Assembly: GCA_013911975.1 (NCBI GenBank)
Contig: JACESF010000048.1
Location: forward strand, 1-32,376
Direction: 5' to 3'
Source: Hyphomicrobiales bacterium
Lineage (GTDB): Bacteria > Pseudomonadota > Alphaproteobacteria > Rhizobiales > Xanthobacteraceae
Length of the DNA stretch: 32,376 nt
Shown here: positions 6,806 through 16,300 of the stretch, one piece after another
How positions within the stretch are numbered: position 1 is the first letter of the stretch
Layout of the letters: every line of letters starts with the position of its first letter
Program-made: the position numbers and the translations under genes
The notes under the pieces: generated by a model
Told to the model about the DNA's origin: nothing
Seen by the model: the letters and a program-made list of their open reading frames with translations, nothing else
Database searches by the model: none

Positions 6806-8565
6806 GCGCACCGTCCGCCCGCCTCGAACGCCGGGACGCGCGGGTGGACGCGCCCGTGGACGCATCGGTCGCTTCTGCCCGCGCGGAAGCGGCGCCGCGC
6901 ACGCGCACCCGGTCCGGCGAAAGGACGCCGCGCGGCGTGAAGGCGGGCGGCCTGCTCCAGGCGCTCGCGGCCCTCGTCTGGATTCCCCAGGCCGCCTTCA
7001 TCGCCTTTTCCATCGACCGCCTCGCCAATGGCGCGCGGGCCGCCGACATCCTGCCCGCCGCCCTGGGCGTGCTGGTGCTCGGCCTCGTGCGCGCCGCGCT
7101 CGAAGGGGCGGGGGCGCGCCTCGCGTTCCGCGCCGCCCGCGCGGATCTCTCGGCGCTGCGCCAGCGGGCCGCCGCGGCGCTCGCGGCCCGCTCCCCCCTC
7201 GATGCCGGGCGGGTGGCCTCCGGCGCGGCGGCGAGCGCGCTCGCCGAGCAGGCCGAGGCGGTGGTGCCCTATCTCAGCCGCTTCGTGCCCGCCCGCATGC
7301 GCATGGGCCTCGTGCCGCCGGTCATCCTCGCCGTCATCCTGCCCTTCTCCTGGGTTCCGGCCGTGCTGCTCCTGGTGGCGGCGCCCCTCATCCCCCTGTT
7401 CATGGCCCTGGTGGGCTGGCGGGCGAAGGCGGCGAGCGAGGCGCAGATGGTGGAGGTGGGCGGCATGAACGCCTTCCTGCTGGACCGCCTGCGCGGCCTC
7501 GCCACCATCCGCGCCCTGGACGCGGTGGACCTGACCGCCCGGCGCCTGCGGGCGAACGCGGCGGGGGTGAAGGACCGCACCATGGCGGTGCTGCGCATCG
7601 CCTTTCTCTCGTCCGCCGTGCTCGAACTGTTCTCGGCCCTCGGCGTCGCCATGGTGGCGGTCTATGTGGGCTTCCACCTGCTGGGCGACCTGGAATTCGG
7701 CGCCTGGGGCGCGCGGCTCACGCTCGGCGAGGGGCTGTTCATCCTCATGCTCGCGCCGGCCTTCTTCGAGCCGCTGCGCGACTTCGCCGCCGCCTGGCAT
7801 GACCGGGCCTCCGGCCGCGCCGCGTTCGAGGGGCTGGAAGCGCTGGCGGGCTCGGGCGTCCCGCTGCCGGGCGCGGACCATGCGCCCAAGGCGTCGGGCG
7901 GACCAGGCCCGGCGGATGCGCCGTCTCCCGCCCTGGAGGTGCGCCTTGCCGGGGTGGGATTTGCCCATGCGGGCCGCGATGCGCCGGTGCTCGACGCCTT
8001 GGACCTCGTGGTCCGGCCGGGCGAGCGGGTGGCGGTGACCGGGCCGAGCGGGGCGGGCAAGTCCACCCTGCTGGCGCTCCTCGCGGGCCTCGCGCCCGCA
8101 ACGGGCGAGATCCATCTGGGCGGCGTGCGGCTCGGCGACGCCACGGCGGGCGCCCTGCGCGCGCGCATCGGCTTCGTCGGCCAGTCGCCCCATGTCTTCG
8201 CGGGAACGCTCGGCGGCAACATCACGCTCGGGCGGCCCGGCTTCGGGCCGGAGGCGGTGTCCTCCGCCATCGCGCGGGCGTCCCTTCCCCCCGGCGCCGA
8301 GGCGCACAGCGCCGTTGGCGAGGGCGGGCTCGGCTTCTCGGGCGGCGAGGTGCGCCGCCTCGCGGTGGCGCGCGCGGCGCTGGATCCGCGCGTCGGCCTC
8401 ATCCTCGCCGACGAGCCCACCGCCCATCTGGACGCGGAGACCGCCGCAGAGGTGAGCGCGGCGCTGCTCGCCTTCGCTGCCGGCCGCACCCTCATCGTCG
8501 CCACCCATGATCCCGCCCTGGCGGCGCGCATGGACCGCGTGATCCGGCTGGGAGAGAGCGCATGA
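6802..8565 (+). CDS. cydD: Heterodimeric thiol ABC exporter subunit CydD
   Basis: This encodes 587 residues, half of the inner-membrane CydDC exporter that moves glutathione and cysteine to the periplasm and is required to assemble cytochrome bd. About 47 Ala/Arg-rich residues precede the first membrane segment, an unusual extension. The membrane domain matches CydD well (APLIPLFMALVG, FLLDRLRGLATIRAL, APAFFEPLRDFAAAWHDRA). The nucleotide-binding domain has Walker A GPSGAGKST near 414-422, a signature read as FSGGE near 511-515 and Walker B LILADEPT near 533. The start overlaps the regulator's stop and the end overlaps the cydC start by ATGA, so the genes are translationally coupled. Cytochrome bd genes downstream confirm the assignment. 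Confidence 0.93.
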   Translation: MSAPSARLERRDARVDAPVDASVASARAEAAPRTRTRSGERTPRGVKAGGLLQALAALVWIPQAAFIAFSIDRLANGARAADILPAALGVLVLGLVRAALEGAGARLAFRAARADLSALRQRAAAALAARSPLDAGRVASGAAASALAEQAEAVVPYLSRFVPARMRMGLVPPVILAVILPFSWVPAVLLLVAAPLIPLFMALVGWRAKAASEAQMVEVGGMNAFLLDRLRGLATIRALDAVDLTARRLRANAAGVKDRTMAVLRIAFLSSAVLELFSALGVAMVAVYVGFHLLGDLEFGAWGARLTLGEGLFILMLAPAFFEPLRDFAAAWHDRASGRAAFEGLEALAGSGVPLPGADHAPKASGGPGPADAPSPALEVRLAGVGFAHAGRDAPVLDALDLVVRPGERVAVTGPSGAGKSTLLALLAGLAPATGEIHLGGVRLGDATAGALRARIGFVGQSPHVFAGTLGGNITLGRPGFGPEAVSSAIARASLPPGAEAHSAVGEGGLGFSGGEVRRLAVARAALDPRVGLILADEPTAHLDAETAAEVSAALLAFAAGRTLIVATHDPALAARMDRVIRLGESA

Positions 8566-10250
8566 GCCTTCTGCGCGACCTCGGGCCAGTGGTGCGGCTG
8601 TTCCTGGCCGAGCGCCGGGGCATGCTGGCGGCGGGCCTCGCCTTCGCGGCCGTGACCCTTCTGTCGGGCCTCGCGCTGCTGGGGGTCTCCGGCTGGTTCA
8701 TCACGGCCACCGCCATCGCGGGCCTGTCCACCGCCACGGCGGTGGTGTTCGACGTGTTCGCCCCGGCGGCGGCCATCCGGCTGCTCGCCATCAGCCGCAC
8801 CGGCGCCCGCTACGGGGAGCGGCTCACCACCCACGATGCCGCCCTGACGCTTCTGGCGGGCCTGCGCGAGCGCCTGTTCCGGGGCTGGGCGCAGCCGGGG
8901 GCGGCCCGCGCGCTGAGCGCACGCCCGGCGCGGCTGCTGTTCCGCCTCACGGCGGATATCGACGCGCTGGATTCCCTCTATCTCCGCCTCGCCGTGCCGC
9001 TCGCCGCCGCCCTCGCGGCGCTGCTGGCAACCGGCGTCGCGCTCGGCCTCATGGAGGCCTGGCTCGGGCTCGCCGTGGCGGCCCTGCTGGCGCTCGCCGG
9101 GCTCGGGCTTCCCCTGGTGGCGGCGCTGCCGGCGCGGCGCCCCGCGCGTCGCCGGGCCCATGCGGTGGAGACGCTGCGCGCCCGGGTGATCGACCTCGTG
9201 GCCGGGCAGGCCGAGCTTGCCATGGCCGGGCGGCTGGCGGCGCAGCGGAGGGCGGTGGACGCCTCCGACCGCGCGGCGGCGGCGGCGGACGACGCCCTCA
9301 ACCGCATCGAGGTGCGCACCGCCTTCGGCTTTTCCGCTGCGGGGGCCCTGGCCCTCGCTGGCGCGCTGGCGGGCGTGACCCTGCTGATGGAGCGCGGGGT
9401 GATCGACGCGCCCGTGGCCGCGCTGGGCGTGCTCATTCCGCTGGCCGCGCTCGAACCCTTCGCCGCGTTCCGGCGCGGCGCCCTGGAACTGGGCCGCACC
9501 TTGCTGGCGATCCGCCGCATCGGCCCACGCCTGCGGGACGCCGCGCCCGCGCCCCTGCCGCCCGCGCCGCCCGAAGGGCTCGCGGCGCGCCTCAGGGCGG
9601 CGATGGTGCGCCATCCCGGCCGGTCCCGGCCCGCCGCGGGGGCCATCGATCTCGACATCGCCCGCGGCGAGCGGGTGGCGCTCGTGGGCCCCTCGGGGGC
9701 GGGCAAATCGACGCTGCTCGCCCTGCTGGCGGGGGAGACGGCCCCTGGCGCGGGCGAGGTTCTGGCGCTTCCCGCCACCCTTCTCACCCAAAGGACGGAA
9801 TTGTTCCGCGACACGGTTGCGGACAATCTGCGTCTCGCCGATCCGGCGGCGGGGGACGCGCGTCTCTGGCAGGTGCTGGAGGAGGTTGGCCTTGCCGAGG
9901 CGGTCCGCTCCCTGCCGCAGGGGCTGGACACCGTCATGGGCGAGGCCGGGCTCGGCCTGTCGGGCGGGCAGGGGCGCCGCCTCGCGGTGGCGCGGCTGCT
10001 GCTGCGCGACACGCCGCTCTGGCTTCTGGACGAGCCCACGGACGGGCTCGACGCACGGACCGCGCACCATCTGCTGACCCGCGTCCGCGCGGCGGCGGAG
10101 GGGCGGACATTGGTGATCGCCACCCACATCCGCCGCGAGGCGGACCTGGCCGACCGGCTGGTGGTGGTGAAGGAGGGGCGGATCGTCGGCGGCTGGCGGC
10201 GGGGAGAGGCGGGCTTTGCCGCCGCGCTCGCCGCCCTGCGGCCCGACTGA
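8562..10250 (+). CDS. cydC: Heterodimeric thiol ABC exporter subunit CydC
   Basis: This encodes 562 residues, the partner of CydD. The N-terminal domain has the expected six membrane segments (early LLGVSGWFITATAIAG, typical of CydC). The ATPase domain has Walker A GPSGAGKST near 376-384, signature LSGGQ near 466-470 and Walker B LWLLDEPTDGLD near 486. The D-loop and H-loop (IATHIRREADLADR) are intact, so the nucleotide site looks active. The region between the two domains is Pro/Ala-rich. The start codon sits in ATGA with cydD. A 7-bp hairpin lies in the 84 bp before cydA, the only real gap in the operon. Confidence 0.93.
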   Translation: MSLLRDLGPVVRLFLAERRGMLAAGLAFAAVTLLSGLALLGVSGWFITATAIAGLSTATAVVFDVFAPAAAIRLLAISRTGARYGERLTTHDAALTLLAGLRERLFRGWAQPGAARALSARPARLLFRLTADIDALDSLYLRLAVPLAAALAALLATGVALGLMEAWLGLAVAALLALAGLGLPLVAALPARRPARRRAHAVETLRARVIDLVAGQAELAMAGRLAAQRRAVDASDRAAAAADDALNRIEVRTAFGFSAAGALALAGALAGVTLLMERGVIDAPVAALGVLIPLAALEPFAAFRRGALELGRTLLAIRRIGPRLRDAAPAPLPPAPPEGLAARLRAAMVRHPGRSRPAAGAIDLDIARGERVALVGPSGAGKSTLLALLAGETAPGAGEVLALPATLLTQRTELFRDTVADNLRLADPAAGDARLWQVLEEVGLAEAVRSLPQGLDTVMGEAGLGLSGGQGRRLAVARLLLRDTPLWLLDEPTDGLDARTAHHLLTRVRAAAEGRTLVIATHIRREADLADRLVVVKEGRIVGGWRRGEAGFAAALAALRPD

Positions 10251-10272
10251 TCCGGGGAATTTGGGACGTCTC

Positions 10273-10289
10273 CCCGCCGTCACGGCGGG
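10273..10289 (+). other. Intercistronic hairpin between cydC and cydA
   Basis: CCCGCCG (10273-10279) pairs with CGGCGGG (10283-10289) across a 3-nt loop, with no T-tract after it. Such hairpins can protect the 3' segment of a message after processing, which would let cydABX be made in excess over the assembly factor cydDC. That role is inference; the structure is certain. Confidence 0.4.
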
Positions 10290-10334
10290 CGAGCATAAGG
10301 AGAGGACGCCGGGGAAGACCTGACGGGGATGCCA

Positions 10335-11909
10335 ATGGAACTCGATATCGTCGCCTTGTCGCGCCTGCAGTTCGCAATGACGGCGCTCTACCATTTCCTC
10401 TTCGTGCCGCTGACGCTCGGGCTCTCGGTCCTGCTGGCGATCATGGAGACGGTCTATGTCATGACCGGCCGCCGCATCTGGCGGCAGATGACCAAGTTCT
10501 GGGGCACCCTGTTCGGCATCAATTTCGTGCTGGGCGTCGCCACGGGCATCGTCATGGAGTTCCAGTTCGGCATGAACTGGAGCTATTACAGCCATTATGT
10601 GGGCGACATCTTCGGTGCGCCACTGGCCATCGAAGGCATGATGGCCTTCTTCCTGGAGGCGACCTTCGTCGGCCTGTTCTTCTTCGGCTGGGACAAGATG
10701 TCGAAGGTGGGCCACCTCATCGCCACCTATTGCGTGGCGCTGGGCTCCAACCTGTCGGCCCTGTGGATCCTCATCGCCAACGGCTGGATGCAGAATCCGG
10801 TGGGCTCGGTGTTCAACCCGCAGACCATGCGCATGGAGATCGCCAGCTTCTACGAGGTGATCTTCAATCCGGTGGCGCAGGCCAAGTTCGTGCACACCGT
10901 CTCGGCCGGCTATGTGGTCGCGTCCATGTTCGTGCTCGGCGTCTCGGCCTGGTACCTGCTGAAGGGCCGGCATGTGGACCTCGCCAAGCGCTCCATGACT
11001 GTGGCGGCGTCCTTCGGCCTCGCGGCCTCCCTGTCGGTGGTGGTGCTCGGCGACGAGAGCGGATACCTCACCACCGAGCACCAGCGCATGAAGCTCGCCG
11101 CCATGGAGGCGATCTGGCACACGGAGGAGGTGCCCGCGCCCTTCACCGTGGTGGGCTTCCCCGACCAGGAGGCGCGCAAGACCTATTACTCGGTGGAGAT
11201 CCCCTGGGTGGGCGGGCTCATCGACACCCGCTCGCTGACCACCCCGGTGGTGGGCATCGAGGAATTGGTGGAGCGGGCCAAGGGCCATATCGCCCGGGGC
11301 ATCCTCGCCTATGACGCGCTCCAGAAGATCCGCGCGGCGGGCGCCGCAGGCGTTCCGCCGGAGGTGACGAAGACCTTCGAGGAGAACGGCAACCTGCTCG
11401 GCTACGCGCTGCTGCTGAAGCCCTACCTGGACGACCCGCGCCAGGCGACGCCGGACCAGATCAGCAAGGCGGCCTGGGACACGGTGCCGGAGGTGGCGCC
11501 CCTGTTCTGGACCTTCCGGATCATGGTGGCGTGCGGCTTCTACTTCATCGCCTTCTTCATCACCTTCTTCATCCTGTCGGCCCGCCGCCAGCTCACCCGC
11601 TTCCCCATCCTCCTGCGCATCGCGGTCCTGTCGATCCCGCTGCCCTGGCTGGCGGCGGAGTGCGGATGGTTCGTGGCGGAGTTCGGCCGCCAGCCCTGGA
11701 TCATCGAGGGCCTGCTGCCGACCGCTGCCGGCGTCTCCAGCCTCGGCGCCGGGACGGTCCTCCTGACCATCTGCGGCTTCGTGCTGATCTACACCGTGCT
11801 GTTCATCATCGAGATGACCCTGATGGTCCGCGCGATCCAGAAGGGCCCGGAACCGGACACCAAGCCGGAAGCGGTGCTCGTGGATCCCCGCCTCGTGCCT
11901 GCGGAGTGA
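10335..11909 (+). CDS. cydA: Cytochrome bd ubiquinol oxidase subunit I (long Q-loop type)
   Basis: This encodes 524 residues and is very close to E. coli CydA (522). It oxidises ubiquinol on the periplasmic side and carries hemes b558, b595 and d. His20 (in ALYHFLFVPLT), His187 (KFVHTV) and Met397 (FRIMVACGF) match the E. coli heme ligands H19, H186 and M393. Glu100 and Glu108 (AIEGMMAFFLEATF) match E99 and E107. The stretch after residue 250 is as long as in E. coli, so this is a long Q-loop enzyme and not the short-loop cyanide-insensitive type. ATG 10335 gives the typical MELDIVALSRLQF start and has GGGG six bases upstream; ATG 10329, two codons earlier, is the alternative. cydB follows 4 bp after the stop. 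Confidence 0.96.
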   Translation: MELDIVALSRLQFAMTALYHFLFVPLTLGLSVLLAIMETVYVMTGRRIWRQMTKFWGTLFGINFVLGVATGIVMEFQFGMNWSYYSHYVGDIFGAPLAIEGMMAFFLEATFVGLFFFGWDKMSKVGHLIATYCVALGSNLSALWILIANGWMQNPVGSVFNPQTMRMEIASFYEVIFNPVAQAKFVHTVSAGYVVASMFVLGVSAWYLLKGRHVDLAKRSMTVAASFGLAASLSVVVLGDESGYLTTEHQRMKLAAMEAIWHTEEVPAPFTVVGFPDQEARKTYYSVEIPWVGGLIDTRSLTTPVVGIEELVERAKGHIARGILAYDALQKIRAAGAAGVPPEVTKTFEENGNLLGYALLLKPYLDDPRQATPDQISKAAWDTVPEVAPLFWTFRIMVACGFYFIAFFITFFILSARRQLTRFPILLRIAVLSIPLPWLAAECGWFVAEFGRQPWIIEGLLPTAAGVSSLGAGTVLLTICGFVLIYTVLFIIEMTLMVRAIQKGPEPDTKPEAVLVDPRLVPAE

Positions 11910-11913
11910 AGCC

Positions 11914-13068
11914 ATGATCCTGAGCGACCTGATTTCCTACGACGTCCTTCGGCTCATCTGGTGGGTCCTGCTGGGCGTCCTGCTCATCGGCTTCGCCATC
12001 GCCGACGGCTTCGACCTTGGCGTGGCGACCCTGCTGCCCTTCGTGGGCCGCACGGACCTGGAGCGGCGGATCGTGATCAACACGATCGGCCCGGTCTGGG
12101 AAGGCAACCAGGTGTGGCTGATCCTCGGCGGCGGCGCCATCTTCGCCGCCTGGCCGGCGCTCTACGCCACGTCCTTCTCGGGCTTCTACCTGGCCATGTT
12201 CGCCATCCTCGCCGCGCTCATCATGCGCCCGGTGGGCTTCAAGTACCGCAGCAAGCGGGAGAGCACGGCCTGGCGCACGCGCTGGGACTGGGCCCTGTTC
12301 ATCGGCGGGTTCGTGCCCTCGCTGATCTTCGGCGTGGCGGTGGGCAATGTGCTCCAGGGCGTGCCGTTCCGCTTCGACATGGACCTGAGGGTCTATTACG
12401 AGGGCAGCTTCTTCGGCCTGCTGAACCCCTATGCCCTGCTGTGCGGGCTGCTGTCGGTGGCCATGCTCACCACCCACGGGGCGAGCTGGCTGATCTTCAA
12501 GTCGTCCGGCCCGGTGGCCGAGCGGGCGCGCGCCATCGGCTCGGTGACGGCGCTGCTCACCATCGTGCTTTTCGCCCTGGGCGGCGTCGGCCTGCTGCTG
12601 CTCGTGCCCGGCTACGTCATCACGAGCCCCATCAACGTGCTGGGGCCGTCCAACCCGCTGCTGAAGACCGTGGTGGTGGAGAAGGGCGCATGGTTCGCGA
12701 ACTATGCCGCCCATCCCTGGATGCTGGCCGCGCCCGCGCTCGGCTTCCTGGGCCCGTTCCTCACCTTCATCGCGCTGCGCGCGCGGTGGGAGGGGCTGAC
12801 CTTCATCACCTCGGCGCTGGGCATCTTCGGCATCATCTCGACGGTGGGGCTCTCCATGTTCCCCTTCATCCTGCCGTCCTCGCTGGACCCGAGGTCCAGC
12901 CTGACGGCCTGGGATACGTCGTCCAGCCACATGACGCTGTTCATCATGCTGGTGGTGACGGTGATCTTCCTGCCCCTCATCCTGGCCTACACGGCCTGGG
13001 TCTACAAAGTGCTCTGGGGCAAGGTGGACGAGGCGTCCATCACCGACAAGAGCGGCCACGCTTACTGA
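11914..13068 (+). CDS. cydB: Cytochrome bd ubiquinol oxidase subunit II
   Basis: This encodes 384 residues, the second large membrane subunit of the bd oxidase. The N-terminal IADGFDLGVATLLPFVG and GPVWEGNQVWLILGGGAIFAAWP stretches are the most conserved part of CydB. The late SSSHMTLFIMLVVT segment is also typical. About nine membrane segments are visible, and the length matches the family (about 380). It begins 4 bp after cydA and is followed by cydX at 12 bp, so the subunits should be made together. Confidence 0.96.
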   Translation: MILSDLISYDVLRLIWWVLLGVLLIGFAIADGFDLGVATLLPFVGRTDLERRIVINTIGPVWEGNQVWLILGGGAIFAAWPALYATSFSGFYLAMFAILAALIMRPVGFKYRSKRESTAWRTRWDWALFIGGFVPSLIFGVAVGNVLQGVPFRFDMDLRVYYEGSFFGLLNPYALLCGLLSVAMLTTHGASWLIFKSSGPVAERARAIGSVTALLTIVLFALGGVGLLLLVPGYVITSPINVLGPSNPLLKTVVVEKGAWFANYAAHPWMLAAPALGFLGPFLTFIALRARWEGLTFITSALGIFGIISTVGLSMFPFILPSSLDPRSSLTAWDTSSSHMTLFIMLVVTVIFLPLILAYTAWVYKVLWGKVDEASITDKSGHAY

Positions 13069-13080
13069 GGAGACGGACAG

Positions 13081-13206
13081 ATGTGGTACTTCGCCTGGAT
13101 CCTCGGCCTGCCTCTGGCGGCCGCCTTCGCGGTGCTCAACGCCATGTGGTACGAGCTGATGGAAGACGACAAGACGCGCGGCCAGTCCCAGTCGCAGTCG
13201 CAATAG
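13081..13206 (+). CDS. cydX: Cytochrome bd small subunit CydX
   Basis: This encodes 41 residues. It begins MWYFAWILGLPLA, matching the E. coli CydX start MWYFAWILG, followed by a single membrane helix and a short charged tail (YELMEDDKTRG) ending in SQSQSQSQ. GAGGAGACGG just upstream is a good ribosome-binding site. CydX stabilises the bd complex and its hemes. It lies 12 bp after cydB and is the last gene before a strong terminator. Confidence 0.93.
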   Translation: MWYFAWILGLPLAAAFAVLNAMWYELMEDDKTRGQSQSQSQ

Positions 13207-13238
13207 GGCGCCGCGGGCCTTCCGCGGCCTGAGAGGTC

Positions 13239-13291
13239 AGGGCGTTCGGGCCGGTCTGCTTCGCGGGCCGGTCCGGGCGCCCTTTCCGTTT
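13239..13291 (+). terminator. Long hairpin terminator of the cyd operon
   Basis: The 45 nt at 13239-13283 fold into one uninterrupted stem of 21 pairs, five of them G-T, closed by a 3-nt loop. TT, CCG and TTT follow. It lies 32 bp after the cydX stop, between two convergent operons. Confidence 0.7.
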
Positions 13292-13298
13292 GGGGGGG

Positions 13299-13327
13299 CC
13301 GGTCCGCCCGCGCCGCGAGCGGACCGG
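13299..13327 (-). terminator. Hairpin after the RND gene (minus strand)
   Basis: CCGGTCCGC (13299-13307) pairs perfectly with GCGGACCGG (13319-13327) across 11 nt. On the minus strand it lies about 24 nt after the RND stop codon but is followed by a C-run, not a T-run. It is a probable 3' end structure, weaker as an intrinsic terminator. Confidence 0.4.
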
Positions 13328-13350
13328 ACGCCGCGTTCCGCGCCCGGTCT

Positions 13351-16300
13351 TCAGGGGGTGACGCGCCGGTCGTTCCTGAGGGCCACGTACACGGCCGGGA
13401 TCACCAGCACGGTGAGGGCCGTGGAGGAGGCGAGGCCGAACAGCAGCGAGATGGCGAGCCCCTGGAAGATGGGGTCCGTCAGGATCACCGCCGCCCCGAT
13501 CATGGCCGCCAGCGCGGTGAGCAGGATGGGTTTGAAGCGCACGGCCCCCGCCTCCAGCAGCACGTCCACCAGGGGGCGGCCCGGCGCGCGGGCGTGGCGG
13601 ATGAAGTCCGCCAGCAGGATCGAGTTGCGCACGATGATCCCGGCCAGCGCGATGAAGCCGATCATGGACGTGGCCGAGAAGGGCGCGCCGAACAGCCAGT
13701 GCCCCGTCATGATGCCGATGAAGGTGAGCGGGATGGGCGTGAGGATAACCAGCGGCAGCTTGAACGAGCGGAACTGCGCCACCACCAGGATGTAGATGCC
13801 CACGATGGCGACGCCGAAGGCGGCGCCCATGTCGCGGAACGTCACCCAGGTGACCTCCCATTCCCCATCCCACAGCAGCACGGGGCGGGTCTCGTCCTCC
13901 GGCTGGCCGTTGAGGCGGATCTCGGGCTTGGGCACGCCGCCCCAGTCGCCGTTTTCGATGGCGGCGTTCACCGCGATCATGCCGTAGACCGGGGCCTCGA
14001 ACGCGCCCGCCAGCTCGGCGCTCACCATCTCCGCCGCCCGCCCGTTATGACGGAAGATGGGATGGGACCCGGGCTCGCGGGTGACGGTGACGACATCGCC
14101 CAGTTCCACCACGCCCCGCCCGCCCGGCAGGGCGTTGGCCGGGACCGGCGTCGCGAGGGTGCGCTCGTTCACCACCCGCTCGCCCTTGGGCAGGGACAGG
14201 CGGATGGGGATGGGCGCACGCCCCTCGCCCCGGTGGGAATAGCCCACCGTCACCCCCTCGCCGAAGGCGCGGACGGTCTCGTACACGTCCGACTGCTCCA
14301 CCTTGTAATATTCGAGGCTGTCCTGGTTGAGCGCCACGCGCACCCGCTCGGCCGGAGTGCCGATGCTGTCCTCCACGTCGACGATGAAGGGCACGCTGTC
14401 GAACGCCTCGCGCACCTTCGCGGCCACCGCGCGCCGGGTCTGCGGGTCGGGGCCGTAGATTTCCGCGAGCAGTGTGCCAAGCACCGGCGGGCCGGGCGGG
14501 GGCTCCACCACCTTCAGGATGGTGCCCTTCGGCAGCGGGATGTCCGCGAGCCGCGTGCGCAGGTCGAGCGCGATCTCGTGGCTGCTGCGGGCCCGCTCAC
14601 CCTTGGGCGTGAGATTGACGGCGATATCGCCCTGCTGGGGCTGCGCGCGCAGGAACGCGTGCCGCACCAGCCCGTTGAAGTTGAACGGCGCGGCGGTGCC
14701 GGCATAGGTCTGCTGGGAGAGCACCTCGGGCATGGCGGCGATGCGGGCGGCCATCTCCTGGAGGGTGCGGTCGGTCTCCTCCACCGAGCTGCCCCGGGGC
14801 AGGTCGAGAACCACCTGCAGCTCGGCCTTGTTGTCGAACGGCAGCAGCTTCACGGTGACGTGGCCGGTATAGACGAGGGACAGAGAGCCCAGGGTCGCGG
14901 CCCCCACCAGCAGCAGGAACGCCCAGGCCCGTGCGCGGGAGCGCAGGATGGGTTCCGCCACGCGCACATAGAGCCGCCCCAGCGCGCCGCCCCCGCCATG
15001 CGCGGCGGCGTGCCCCCCGGCGGGCGCCCGGCGGCCGAGCTTCATCATCAGCCAGGGGCTCAGCATGACGGCGACGAAGAAGGAGAACACCATCGCCGCC
15101 GAGGCGTTGACGGGGATGGGGCTCATGTAAGGCCCCATCATGCCCGAGACGAACAGCATGGGCAGGAGGGCCGCCACCACGGTGAGGGTGGCGACGATGG
15201 TGGGATTGCCCACCTCCGCCACAGCCTCCACCGCCGCATCCTCGCGCCGCCGCCCGTCGCCCATGGCCCAGTGGCGCGCGATGTTCTCGATCACGACGAT
15301 GGCGTCGTCCACCAGGATGCCGATGGAGAAGATGAGCGCGAACAGGCTCACCCGGTTCAGGGTGTAGCCGAGCACGCGGGAGGCGAAGAGGGTGAGCAGG
15401 ATGGTGGTGGGGATCACCACCGCCACCACGGCGGCCTCCCGCCAGCCGATGGACACGCCCACCAGCAGGACGATGGAGAGGGTGGCGAGGCCCAGGTGGA
15501 ACAGCAGTTCGTTGGCCTTCTCGTCCGCGCTCTCCCCGTAGTTCCGGGTGATGTTCACCACGATGTCGGCGGGCAGGAGATTGCCCTTCGCCGCGTCCAG
15601 CCGGTGCAGCACCCGCTCGGCGATGGTGACGGCGTTGGTGCCCGGCCGCTTGGCGATGGCGAGGGAGACGGCGGGGGTGCGCACCAGCGCGCCGTCCTGC
15701 CGGCGCACGTCGCTGACCCGTGTGTCGTCGGGCTCGGTGGCGAGGCTCACCGTGGCCACGTCCCGGACATAGACGGGCCGTCCGTCGCGCGCGGACAGGA
15801 GCAGGTTGCCGATGTCGGCGGCGCTCTGGAGGGTCTGGCCCGCCACCAGCGTCTTCTGCCGGCCACCCTCGCGCACCCGGCCGGCCTGGAACGAGGCGTT
15901 CGCGCCCTCCACCTTGGCCTGGAGCTGCTGGAGCGTGATGCCGTAGAGCGACAGGCGCTCCGGGTCCGGCGCCACCCGCAATTCCTCGGGCTGCTCGCCC
16001 ACCAGATAGGTGAGGCCGATGTCCGGCAGCTTGGAAATCTCCACCTGCAATTCGCGGGCGAGGCGGGTCAGGTCGTTGGCGCTCCAGCGCGCGGCGGCGT
16101 CGGGCACGGGGGTGAGCGTCGCCACCACGATGGCCACGTCGTCGATGCCCCGGCCGATGATGAGCGGCTCCGGGATGCCCACGGGGATGCGGTCCAGGTT
16201 GGCGCGGATCTTCTCGTGCACCCGCAGGATGGCCGCGTCCGCATTGGTCCCCGTGAGGAAGCGCGCCGTCACCAGCACGCCGTCATCCTCGGTCTGGGAA

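Noticed and set aside
7662..11915. A 1417-codon minus-strand open frame
   Set aside because: It is antisense to cydD, cydC and cydA, all of which have intact motifs. Its composition (Arg, Gly, His, Gln) is that of a GC-rich shadow frame.
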